This document shows positions 58,198 to 64,000 of a DNA stretch of 64,000 nt, in pieces. Each line of letters opens with the position of its first letter. Within the stretch, counting starts at the first letter, position 1. The stretch comes from a virus, in IMG/VR virus record IMGVR_UViG_3300027749_000062, positions 40,242-104,241 of that record. One strand, given 5' to 3'. The position numbers and the translations under genes were made by a program. The notes beneath the pieces are model-generated. The model was not told where the DNA came from, made no database searches, and saw only the letters and a list, made by a program, of their open reading frames with translations.

Positions 58198-59064
58198 TTA
58201 ACCGCAGATAGCGTATTCTGCCAACTCTTTCCACTTACCATTCGGATTAGATTTCCGAATCTTAATCACTTGCATAAGAGTACGCAAGGACAATTCTTTG
58301 ATTTTCTCACACAGAGTATCAATCAGCTCCATTGCATCGGACTTGTGAGTCATAGCAAAATCTTCCATGAAGTCTGGTTGAGTCAACAGGAAATGCATAC
58401 GCTCGACCTTCTGCTTAGCAGTCATAGTCAGGTCAACAGCAAGCGACCGAGTGATGATTGCTTGGTCCATAGAACCTGAGGACAGGTTAGAGATAAACAC
58501 CACGCGGCCTTTGAATTCAAAGACATTAGGCAGGTCTTCATCTTTAATATCTGCACGCCAAGAAATGATACGGCGAGAGTAAGAATCGAGAGCAGCTTTG
58601 AGCAGATTCAACGACACAGGATCTTTGAGCACAGAGTCACAATCATCAAACACGATAACCGAATTGCGGTTCTCATACAGGACGCGATACAGACCTTTAG
58701 GTGTAGAGTAACCTTTGATAACACGATATGAATTCTTGGGGATATTGTCGCCAACATCGAGCTCATCGAGCACAGATACATCATTGAAACCGGCATCACG
58801 CAAAGCGGCCGACACAGTATGAGATTTACCGAGACCACCAGGACCAGTAACAACAACGGACGCTTGGTCGCCGTTAGCGAGCATAGTGACCATATCTTTC
58901 ACAAAACCGAAACGCTGGTTGATTGTGAATTTAGATTCAACGACAGGTTCTGCCGCATCGGTACGCTTGAGCATACGCTCTAAAGCACGGCGATTGGAAC
59001 GCTTGACGGTTTTGCCGTCAATAATAGCTGCAAACTTGTCGCCGATAGTGAAAATGTTAGACAT
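58198..59064 (-). CDS. AAA+ ATPase, phage type
   Basis: 288 residues. Walker A GPGGLGKS (74-81), Walker B VIVFDDCD about 136-143, then a KAALDSYSRRIISWRA loop and a sensor VVFISNLSSGSMDQAIITRS. The C-terminal helical lid ends WKELAEYAICG. Related to the small AAA+ proteins frequent in phages beside CobS-like genes; no helicase motifs. Could be a DNA-transaction or protein-remodelling motor. TGGAG precedes the ATG. Confidence 0.8.
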   Translation of the reverse strand: MSNIFTIGDKFAAIIDGKTVKRSNRRALERMLKRTDAAEPVVESKFTINQRFGFVKDMVTMLANGDQASVVVTGPGGLGKSHTVSAALRDAGFNDVSVLDELDVGDNIPKNSYRVIKGYSTPKGLYRVLYENRNSVIVFDDCDSVLKDPVSLNLLKAALDSYSRRIISWRADIKDEDLPNVFEFKGRVVFISNLSSGSMDQAIITRSLAVDLTMTAKQKVERMHFLLTQPDFMEDFAMTHKSDAMELIDTLCEKIKELSLRTLMQVIKIRKSNPNGKWKELAEYAICG

Positions 59065-59096
59065 AAAATCTCCAGTTGTGTATCAATTAAGAGTCT

Positions 59097-59124
59097 ATTA
59101 TATCAGGACTGGCAGAAATGTCAA
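59097..59124 (-). promoter_or_regulatory. Early promoter for the AAA+/HNH operon
   Basis: TTGACA-N16-TATAAT on the minus strand, with CAAC...GTTG immediately upstream of the -35 and the 16-base dyad GTTGTTTTTATACAAC at 59146-59161. Confidence 0.88.
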
Positions 59125-59163
59125 GCAACCACAGTTGTGATTTTTGTTGTTTTTATACAACAG

Positions 59164-59385
59164 TTAGACTTGTCCTTTTAGGCCGTCCACTTTTGCATTG
59201 ATACAGGTGCCTTCCAATGTCTCAATAGGAAATCCTGATTTCTCGGCAATTTGAATCATCACTTTCTTTTGTGTATCGATGGATGCTCTGCATTGTTCTT
59301 CACTCTTATAATGTGTTTGCGCCTGCATAAAATTGCAGCTTCCGTTTAGGCACATGAATAGTACCGGTATAAAAATTTCAATCAT
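59164..59385 (-). CDS. Small secreted/membrane Cys protein
   Basis: 73 residues. MIEIFIPVLFMCLNGSCNFM is a hydrophobic start with two cysteines; then HYKSEEQCRASIDTQKKVMI and LEGTCINAKVD. The order M-x-C, C-x-FMQ, Y...C, GTCI is also in the 165-residue protein at 52.1 kb, so the two are related. Probably exported and disulphide-bonded. ATGA overlap with the SGNH gene. Confidence 0.6.
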   Translation of the reverse strand: MIEIFIPVLFMCLNGSCNFMQAQTHYKSEEQCRASIDTQKKVMIQIAEKSGFPIETLEGTCINAKVDGLKGQV

Positions 59386-59777
59386 TTTGTTTCCTCTGCT
59401 AATTTCCTATAACCTGACCAACTTGGATGTATTTTGTCGGGCTGAAGTTTTTCAATTGGTAATACAATATCGCCGTGGTCTTTTGCTACGATTTGAACCA
59501 TCTTTTGAACATCAGGTTTGATTGCAGGCAGTATCCAAAACACTCGTTCAGCACTGACCTTAGTCCTTAGTTGTTGTAGTTCCCACATCGTCCTAACACC
59601 CTCATGGTCATTTGAACCTAGGCTGATAATGACTGTTTTCGCATTCAGTTTTTTATCTGCATTCTGTTTGTTCCATTGCCAGCTATTGATACCGCCTTTG
59701 GCATAGGCGACACACTCAGGCTTGAATTGGTGTGTGCCAACTGCAATACTATCACCGAGAATCAAACAATCAATCAT
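59382..59777 (-). CDS. Minimal SGNH/GDSL hydrolase-like protein
   Basis: 131 residues, short for the family (usually 170-200). The four blocks are present: MIDCLILGDSIAVG (S10), YAKGGINS (Gly), ISLGSNDHEG (N56), and DKIHPSWSGYRKLA (D114, H117). SGNH enzymes remove acyl groups from sugars or lipids. No signal peptide. It might change O-acetyl groups on host or phage glycans; that is inference. Confidence 0.75.
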   Translation of the reverse strand: MIDCLILGDSIAVGTHQFKPECVAYAKGGINSWQWNKQNADKKLNAKTVIISLGSNDHEGVRTMWELQQLRTKVSAERVFWILPAIKPDVQKMVQIVAKDHGDIVLPIEKLQPDKIHPSWSGYRKLAEETK

Positions 59778-60118
59778 TTACTCACCCTTAATTCTGCATC
59801 CATATTAACCCAGCAGGCATGCCGATATGTGTATACAAAATCACATAATCCTTCATAAGAACCCCAACCATTCTCTGGATCAAATTGCTTGAAGAATTCT
59901 GGATCAGACATTAGAATGTTCCATCCTTCATCCAAGTAATCAACAATAGTCCGAGCATGGGTAAACCCATGTTCTTCGGGCTGCCATAGAATGTCATAGA
60001 GGGTGAGATTGTTTTCATCAACCATAACCTGACTAGCCATTATAGCCAAATTGTGAGTAATGTTACGACTATAAACAGAGGTAGGTTGCATAACCATTAA
60101 ATCAACATCAAGGCTCAT
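59774..60118 (-). CDS. Conserved phage protein
   Basis: 114 residues. MSLDVDLMVMQPTSVYSRNI, THNLAIMASQ, LYDILWQPEEHGFTHARTIV, DYLDEGWNILMSDPEFFKQF, GWGSYEGLCDFVYTYRHACW. The N-L-x-x-M and W-x-P motifs occur in a family frequent in phages and some bacteria. Function unknown. ATGA overlaps at both ends. Confidence 0.7.
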   Translation of the reverse strand: MSLDVDLMVMQPTSVYSRNITHNLAIMASQVMVDENNLTLYDILWQPEEHGFTHARTIVDYLDEGWNILMSDPEFFKQFDPENGWGSYEGLCDFVYTYRHACWVNMDAELRVSK

Positions 60119-60321
60119 TCTTCGACCTCCTCATACCACATTCTCACAGGCATATAACCTAGTGAACTGTTTAACCAATAATCAACTTCCGACTGAGGCA
60201 TTCCCTCTGAAACCAACCATTTGTAGAATTCATTTCCGACTAATGCTTCATCAGGCATTGGTTTCGGGAAACCCCATTTCCAACCACTTGGTGGGTCACA
60301 TATAGTTACAGTTTTTTTCAT
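60115..60321 (-). CDS. Small phage protein, Trp-rich
   Basis: 68 residues: MKKTVTICDPPSGWKWGFPK, PMPDEALVGNEFYKWLVSEG, YWLNSSLGYMPVRMWYEEVE. The 'DPPSGWKWGFPKP' start is seen in small phage proteins. First gene after the promoter at 60346-60373. Confidence 0.65.
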   Translation of the reverse strand: MKKTVTICDPPSGWKWGFPKPMPDEALVGNEFYKWLVSEGMPQSEVDYWLNSSLGYMPVRMWYEEVEE

Positions 60322-60345
60322 ATATGGTCCTTCAAAATAGGTTAC

Positions 60346-60373
60346 ATTATAACAGATTGGTGGGGATTGTCAA
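60346..60373 (-). promoter_or_regulatory. Early promoter
   Basis: TTGACA-N16-TATAAT on the minus strand; the -35 is 14 bases from the stop of the 39-residue gene at 60387. Confidence 0.87.
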
Positions 60374-60386
60374 GCAATATTAGTTG

Positions 60387-60506
60387 TTAAGGTGTGTAAA
60401 TAAAGTTCCGGTACACACCATAGCGGCGTATCAGAATCGTAATTAAAACGCCTATGGTCAGTTCCAATGCGAACAAAATCGCTAGTATGGCACCTAAAAC
60501 TATCAT
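60387..60506 (-). CDS. Tiny membrane protein (39 aa)
   Basis: MIVLGAILAILFALELTIGV, then LITILIRRYGVYRNFIYTP: one long hydrophobic helix followed by a basic loop. ATGA overlap with the 73-residue membrane gene upstream. Pairs with that gene as a small membrane module. Confidence 0.65.
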   Translation of the reverse strand: MIVLGAILAILFALELTIGVLITILIRRYGVYRNFIYTP

Positions 60507-60724
60507 TCTTTGGTTTTAGTAATTTGGACTTTGAACAGAATACCACAAAGCATACTAATACCCCAGGCCTGTACCCATTCAATATTGTTAACACCATCAA
60601 CGGCACCAACCAGTGCATTATTCCACAACCACATTACCGGCCAACTCAGTAGAAAACTGAGAAATACAGCAAGCAGAACCATAGCCACAAAGGCACCAAT
60701 AGCAGTAGAGATATTCATTTTCAT
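60503..60724 (-). CDS. Small membrane protein
   Basis: 73 residues: MKMNISTAIGAFVAMVLLAV, FLSFLLSWPVMWLWNNALVG, then VQAWGISMLCGILFKVQITK. Two helices and a short basic tail. A WPVMWLWN motif is typical of small phage and bacterial membrane proteins. ATGA overlaps on both sides. Confidence 0.7.
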   Translation of the reverse strand: MKMNISTAIGAFVAMVLLAVFLSFLLSWPVMWLWNNALVGAVDGVNNIEWVQAWGISMLCGILFKVQITKTKE

Positions 60725-60840
60725 TTTCTAGTCACTTTCACAATCCAGGTTCTAAAATCACGGCGAGATATATTGGCTATAGGTATACCAGCCGTCTTAC
60801 AGAAATGATACGCTTCAAGATAAAATCCAAATTCTTTCAT
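60721..60840 (-). CDS. Tiny protein (39 aa)
   Basis: MKEFGFYLEAYHFCKTAGIP, then IANISRRDFRTWIVKVTRK. Preceded by GGAG; ATGA overlap with the next gene. Basic C-terminus. Unknown function. Confidence 0.6.
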   Translation of the reverse strand: MKEFGFYLEAYHFCKTAGIPIANISRRDFRTWIVKVTRK

Positions 60841-60869
60841 GCCTGTTCTCCAAATATAAAATTAACCTC

Positions 60870-61379
60870 TTACTTGTTATCAATCACGATAAACTCGGTG
60901 ATACCATACTTTTTGGTCAAGAATGCTTTTGCAGCATCGACCGTAGGACGGGCCGCTTCCGATTTACCACCGAACCAGGCCATATACTTTTGACGGTCTG
61001 CACGGAACACGATAGTACCATCTGCATAGGTTTCCTTAGTAGATGCTTTCGCTACTTTGACTTTTGCTACCTTGACAGCCTTAGGTGCTTTTGGTGCTTT
61101 GACCGATTTTGCTACCTCGACAGTCTCAATATTGGCGACCAATTCAACGGTCACAGGTTGTTTGGCCAGGACCTTGACAGGACCACGCCACGGTAGGAAA
61201 CCGAGAGCACCAGTCTTACCTTTGGCCTGCATCACATCTTCCATGAGATACTCGCAGCGTGACCATTCCTGAGATTCGGCATCGAACCAGCGATACGGAG
61301 TACCGAGTTTCTCACCACGGTCGACCACATACAGGCCAGAGTGAACAGGATTAACACCAGAATTAAATACTTTTTCCAT
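60870..61379 (-). CDS. Protein with histone-H1-like Lys/Ala/Val linker
   Basis: 169 residues from the ATG at 61379 after GAGG. N-terminal domain (about 1-75): SGVNPVHSGLYVVDRGEKLG, RWFDAESQEWSRCEY, ALGFLPWRG. Then a basic linker ETVEVAKSVKAPKAPKAVKV, AKVKVAKAS, and a C-terminal domain with IVFRADRQKYMAWFGGKSEA, RPTVDAAKAFLTKKYG. The linker could bind DNA or RNA. Similar two-domain proteins occur in T4-like environmental phages. Confidence 0.65.
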   Translation of the reverse strand: MEKVFNSGVNPVHSGLYVVDRGEKLGTPYRWFDAESQEWSRCEYLMEDVMQAKGKTGALGFLPWRGPVKVLAKQPVTVELVANIETVEVAKSVKAPKAPKAVKVAKVKVAKASTKETYADGTIVFRADRQKYMAWFGGKSEAARPTVDAAKAFLTKKYGITEFIVIDNK

Positions 61380-61407
61380 AATTACCTCTATCAACAAATC
61401 AAACTAT

Positions 61408-61436
61408 ATTATAACAGAATCCGACGGATATGTCAA
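61408..61436 (-). promoter_or_regulatory. Early promoter
   Basis: TTGACA-N17-TATAAT on the minus strand; the dyad GTTGTTTTTATACAAC (61444-61459), identical to the one at 59146, lies 7 bases upstream of the -35. Confidence 0.87.
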
Positions 61437-61460
61437 GCGCACTGTTGTTTTTATACAACA

Positions 61461-61700
61461 TTAATATTCATATGCCGAGAAAGTAACAGCATTCTGCTTC
61501 AGGCAGGTAGACTGGCGGCAGTTACGGTTTCGATTAGGAAACGCATCAGCAGGAGTATTACGGGGACCACGGTATCGCAGTTTGTAATATTTACCAGTGA
61601 TTTTAGATATTTCCCGAAATACAGGAAGATATTTAATTGGGATATTAGAATATTCTGCCTGTGCCGAGTAATTAGCGAAAGAATTAAAAGATATTTTCAT
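61461..61700 (-). CDS. Small basic phage protein
   Basis: 79 residues: MKISFNSFANYSAQAEYSNI, PVFREISKITGKYYKLRYRG, PRNTPADAFPNRNRNCRQST, ending QNAVTFSAYEY. Basic and Asn/Arg-rich, with two cysteines. Not recognised. Confidence 0.6.
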   Translation of the reverse strand: MKISFNSFANYSAQAEYSNIPIKYLPVFREISKITGKYYKLRYRGPRNTPADAFPNRNRNCRQSTCLKQNAVTFSAYEY

Positions 61701-61732
61701 GATAATATAATAATTAAATAATTAAATAATAA

Positions 61733-62482
61733 TTATGCCGATTTGAGCATAATTGAAGGGTATTTTACGAAACCAGAGATATCTTTTTTCGCTTTACCTT
61801 TTGCATAGAGACCGACCACAGAGTTTGCAGGGTCCAGAAAACGCAGGTCCGACTCATCGCCGTTAAATACAGGCATAAATTTATAGGTCTCAGGCATTGC
61901 TGAACCTTTTTTGATGCCGAATACTACAGCAATATTATAACCTTGGGTCATCGCCGACATTACATCAGCATCATTACCGTCAGCAGCAGAAAATGTCAGG
62001 TGATAATTAGCAATATTATTCACTTTACGACCTAGCACCTTGGTGTAGTCATAGAATTGGACATTAGGAAATGCCGCGAATATGTTAATATATGTCACAC
62101 CGTCTACCTCGACAGTATATTTTTCCCATGATATATCAGAGGTACCATTGAGGCGGAACACAGGAACCAGACCTTGTTTCGCTGCCTGCTTGATTGCTAA
62201 TTTAATATCAGCGACCAACCACTCAAAGAAACCAGCCCGCTCTTCGTAAAAAAATACCGTTTTACGGATCCGTGCCTTTTGAATTACATTGGTATTTTCA
62301 CCTTTTTTGAACATACCACCGCGACCGGCAGTATTCAAGCAGGCAGCAATACAACCTGCCGTTGCTTTGGGGCAAGTATTATGTCCTGATAATGTAGCAG
62401 GAGCAAGGTGCAGAATATAGGTCATATAACCTTGAGTCATACCCTTGAGCGTTTTAGGATTACCGACTGATAATAATTTCAT
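61733..62482 (-). CDS. Conserved phage protein with Cys cluster
   Basis: 249 residues. The start MKLLSVGNPKTLKGMTQGYM, LAPATLSGHNTCPKATAGCI and AACLNTAGRGGMF, NTNVIQKARIRKTVFFYEER is highly conserved in many phages. C-x6-C-x3-C (CPKATAGCIAAC) could bind metal or an iron-sulphur cluster. The barrel-like rest (FRLNGTSDISWEKY, VQFYDYTKVLGRK, YHLTFSAADGNDADV) resembles a TIM-type enzyme. No reaction is known to me. Confidence 0.75.
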   Translation of the reverse strand: MKLLSVGNPKTLKGMTQGYMTYILHLAPATLSGHNTCPKATAGCIAACLNTAGRGGMFKKGENTNVIQKARIRKTVFFYEERAGFFEWLVADIKLAIKQAAKQGLVPVFRLNGTSDISWEKYTVEVDGVTYINIFAAFPNVQFYDYTKVLGRKVNNIANYHLTFSAADGNDADVMSAMTQGYNIAVVFGIKKGSAMPETYKFMPVFNGDESDLRFLDPANSVVGLYAKGKAKKDISGFVKYPSIMLKSA

Positions 62483-62485
62483 AAT

Positions 62486-62668
62486 TTACTCCACAGAAAC
62501 AATAATATCCATAACCGATTGTAGAAGCATTGACATTTCATAGTCGCCGTTATTATCGTCCTCGCATTCTGCCACCAATTCATATTCGTTTAGAGCATCA
62601 TAAATCAATTCTATTTGCTCCTGAGAAAATAATTGGTGCAACATTGCTTGCTGTTCTGCTTTTGTCAT
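62486..62668 (-). CDS. Small acidic protein (60 aa)
   Basis: Starts at ATG 62668 (MTKAEQQAMLHQLFSQEQIE); a longer frame to 62734 would run into its own promoter. Highly acidic middle (NEYELVAECEDDNNGDYEMS). Its promoter and first leader bases are the same as those of the gene at 63446. It precedes the Cys-cluster gene by 3 bases. Confidence 0.6.
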   Translation of the reverse strand: MTKAEQQAMLHQLFSQEQIELIYDALNEYELVAECEDDNNGDYEMSMLLQSVMDIIVSVE

Positions 62669-62702
62669 TTTATTGCTTTCAGTATCGTTTAACATGAGTG
62701 CC

Positions 62703-62730
62703 ATTATACACGAATTGGTCAAAATGTCAA
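62703..62730 (-). promoter_or_regulatory. Early promoter, twin of the one at 63726
   Basis: TTGACA-N16-TATAAT on the minus strand. A GCAAC-CATT-GTTGC dyad adjoins the -35. After the -10 the sequence CACTCATGTTAAACGATA is identical with that at 63.7 kb. Confidence 0.88.
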
Positions 62731-62748
62731 GCAACCATTGTTGCGATT

Positions 62749-63012
62749 TTATACTACACCTACAGTAAGGTTCATAGTATTAAAAGAAATATTAACCAGA
62801 AGCATATTATGTTTCAATAATGCTGCTTCGATTTTATTCACAATATTATACTTGAATTCTTTTTCTTCAACGGATAGATTATGATTCGCTTCATGGAGAT
62901 GGGTATAACCATTATTATCAAAAGTAAACGGTACCAAATATACCTCTTTTGATCCACCTGCGGTCGTGCCATTCAGCAGTCTCCGAGAATTAAATAATAT
63001 CTTATTTGCCAT
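62749..63012 (-). CDS. Small phage protein
   Basis: 87 residues from the ATG at 63012 (MANKILFNSRRLLNGTTAGG), with AGGTAGATATT before it. Beta-rich: KEVYLVPFTFDNNGYTHLHE, then a helix EEKEFKYNIVNKIEAALLKH and NISFNTMNLTVGVV. Not recognised. Last gene before the promoter at 62703. Confidence 0.6.
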   Translation of the reverse strand: MANKILFNSRRLLNGTTAGGSKEVYLVPFTFDNNGYTHLHEANHNLSVEEKEFKYNIVNKIEAALLKHNMLLVNISFNTMNLTVGVV

Positions 63013-63022
63013 AATATCTACC

Positions 63023-63214
63023 TCAATTGTTTTCCGCTTGTTCCAGCATTTCACCGAGTTTAATCAGTAAATCATGCATAGGTTCATTGGTAAGATATAC
63101 ATTATCAATTTGCGGATTAAACAATCGAGTAAATTCCCGCAATTTCCAATCGACCATATCTACAGCAGAACATAATTCATTATATTTTGCGTTTATTTGA
63201 TCCATGTTTTTCAT
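63023..63214 (-). CDS. Small helical protein (63 aa)
   Basis: From ATG 63214 (MKNMDQINAKYNELCSAVDM), with GAGGTAGATATT before it, the same ribosome-site sequence as the next gene. Helical: WKLREFTRLFNPQIDN, DLLIKLGEMLEQAENN. Unknown. Confidence 0.55.
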   Translation of the reverse strand: MKNMDQINAKYNELCSAVDMVDWKLREFTRLFNPQIDNVYLTNEPMHDLLIKLGEMLEQAENN

Positions 63215-63249
63215 AATATCTACCTCGACACCTTTACAGTCCGTTAATA

Positions 63250-63423
63250 TCAATACTCCGCCAGCATTTCATACTCCGACACCACAGTATCAAAAGCATC
63301 CTGCTCTGTCCCAGTTAAGCCCGCATATTCCAGTTCCATTGTTTCAATAGTATCCATAAACGATTCGCATTTATTAGAGTAACCGAAGCGAGAAATCACT
63401 GCCATTGCTTGTCCGAATGTCAT
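63250..63423 (-). CDS. Small acidic protein (57 aa)
   Basis: From ATG 63423 (MTFGQAMAVISRFGYSNKCE) after AGGA. Helical and acidic end (DTIETMELEYAGLTGTEQDA, FDTVVSEYEMLAEY). Unknown; operon member. Confidence 0.55.
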   Translation of the reverse strand: MTFGQAMAVISRFGYSNKCESFMDTIETMELEYAGLTGTEQDAFDTVVSEYEMLAEY

Positions 63424-63445
63424 AATATGTCCTATCAAATAATAA

Positions 63446-63691
63446 TTAAACTAATTCTTCCTGCTTAATATAGCGAATCGCTTCCGCCATAGAATCTACA
63501 GTATCAGTCAACCAACCAGTTTTACCGTCACCAATATCAATTTCCGAATGATTCACGGTAAAAGTATCAAATTCTGTATTATGAATAAAAGTACCGATTA
63601 GTTTAGAATCAGCAAATAAACTGTAATAATAAAACTCCGGGGTAGTATCAGCAGAAAATTTGCTAGATTCACCAATAATATAATAATTCAT
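63446..63691 (-). CDS. Small protein, first gene of an early operon
   Basis: 81 residues from ATG 63691 (MNYYIIGESSKFSADTTPEF); the ATG at 63718 lies at the expected RNA start and would give a leaderless message, so the inner start is preferred. YYSLFADSKLIGTFIHNTEF then VNHSEIDIGDGKTGWLTDTV is a small beta/alpha pattern. Unknown. Confidence 0.55.
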   Translation of the reverse strand: MNYYIIGESSKFSADTTPEFYYYSLFADSKLIGTFIHNTEFDTFTVNHSEIDIGDGKTGWLTDTVDSMAEAIRYIKQEELV

Positions 63692-63725
63692 TTTATAATC
63701 GCTCTTATCGTTTAACATGAGTGCA

Positions 63726-63753
63726 ATTATACACTAATCCGAGAAAATGTCAA
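63726..63753 (-). promoter_or_regulatory. Early promoter
   Basis: TTGACA-N16-TATAAT on the minus strand, perfect in both boxes. Confidence 0.88.
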
Positions 63754-63869
63754 GCACTATTCGGAAAGACATTAGAGACCGGTACAGTATTGCTTGTCAA
63801 GTGATAATAGTTGCGATTTGATATTTTAGTGCAAATAAGTGCATTTTTGTGTCATTAAAACAACAGCCC

Positions 63870-63884
63870 GCAGTATATGTCGCA
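63870..63884 (+). repeat. 15-bp direct repeat, copy 1
   Basis: GCAGTATATGTCGCA, identical to 63901-63915, 31 bases apart start to start. On the minus strand each copy reads TGCGACATATACTGC with a TATACT core. Confidence 0.75.
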
Positions 63885-63900
63885 TCCACGATAGTTTGCA

Positions 63901-63915
63901 GCAGTATATGTCGCA
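63901..63915 (+). repeat. 15-bp direct repeat, copy 2
   Basis: Second copy of GCAGTATATGTCGCA. Possible regulator-binding or replication-related site in the leader of the promoter at the window edge. Confidence 0.75.
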
Positions 63916-63974
63916 ATTAAGACAGAATAGCGAAGTTTAGTCTGTGTCCGCAATTTTTCTACGAATAATCCAGC

Positions 63975-64000
63975 ATTATATCAGAAAATCCGAAGGTTGT
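63975..64000 (-). promoter_or_regulatory. Early promoter cut by the window edge
   Basis: TATAAT (minus strand) at 63980-63975; 17 bases further the window ends in ...tgt, the first half of the complement of TTGACA. The pattern and spacing match the other early promoters. Confidence 0.6.

Larger units (their letters stand above)
63754..64000. other. Gene-poor region with direct repeats and promoter traces
   Basis: No convincing gene in 247 bases. It holds two copies of GCAGTATATGTCGCA (63870-63884 and 63901-63915), a possible weak promoter (TTGACA with TCTAAT 18 bases away, near 63771-63800), and at the very edge a TATAAT (63975-63980). Short frames (19-40 codons) exist but lack ribosome sites. 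Confidence 0.5.

Noticed and set aside
60370-60618. 82-codon minus-strand frame
   Set aside because: It overlaps in another frame the 73-residue membrane gene and the 39-residue gene, both of which have ATGA links and a ribosome context.
61341-61721. 126-codon plus-strand frame
   Set aside because: It is antisense to a strong minus-strand promoter and to the 79-residue gene.
63800-63970. Short frames with the 15-bp repeats inside
   Set aside because: Frames of 19-40 codons start with TTG or lack ribosome sites and overlap in several phases; not supportable.

Overview
The window is part of the genome of a T4-like myovirus (long contractile tail) of a Gram-negative host. The DNA is AT-rich, genes are tightly packed with ATGA/TAATG overlaps, and the gene set is diagnostic: baseplate wedge proteins (gp53, gp25, gp6, gp7-like, gp8), hub and tail-tube proteins (gp27-like, split gp5, gp48, tube-fold protein, gp26, gp51), the gp4-type head-completion nuclease, and the replication/late-transcription trio 32-59-33 in the same order as T4. 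There are no photosynthesis genes. The host and habitat cannot be read from the sequence, but a phage-encoded outer-membrane beta-barrel protein and a lipoprotein argue for a Gram-negative host.

Layout. (1) 1-33,674, minus strand: virion genes. From the promoter side downwards: tail-tube cap gp48, gp53, gp27-like hub, OB-fold gp5 piece, gp5-like beta-helix spike, gp25, gp6, gp7-like, gp8, two very large DUF4815-type virion proteins, then a long run of fibre genes dominated by YANSAY/ANGAFVQANAAY-type repeats, one ending in an S74 intramolecular chaperone. (2) 33,708-40,804, plus strand: gp4, a possible gp2, a tube-fold protein, gp26, gp51, and two large paralogous tail proteins, the first ending in an M15-type peptidoglycan peptidase. 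(3) 40,855-64,000, minus strand: gp32, HAD nucleotidase, gp59, gp33, SleB-type lysin, beta-barrel outer membrane protein, a circularly permuted tmRNA, a glycine-rich adhesin module, a PD-(D/E)XK nuclease, PhoH, a 2-oxoglutarate oxygenase inserted between direct repeats, MazG, CobS-like and other AAA+ ATPases, a kinase, an HNH homing-type endonuclease, an SGNH hydrolase and many small conserved phage proteins.

Expression. The right-hand part is punctuated by near-perfect host-type promoters (TTGACA-N16/17-TATAAT) that fire leftward and share an upstream CAAC element; these look like early promoters. TATAAATA/CATAAATA motifs (T4 late-promoter type) sit in front of the adhesin module, gp48, one fibre group, the 41.9 kb gene and the duplicated 48.5/49.2 kb region, and a gp33-like late co-activator is encoded here.

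Most notable: a permuted (two-piece) tmRNA with predicted tag ANDSAYRLAA, whose intervening segment and 5' leader both look tRNA-like; and a 59-bp direct repeat carrying a late promoter plus a gene 3' end, flanking an inserted oxygenase gene. Thirteen genes shorter than 60 codons are annotated by direct reading; four others fall below that length only because I chose an internal start.
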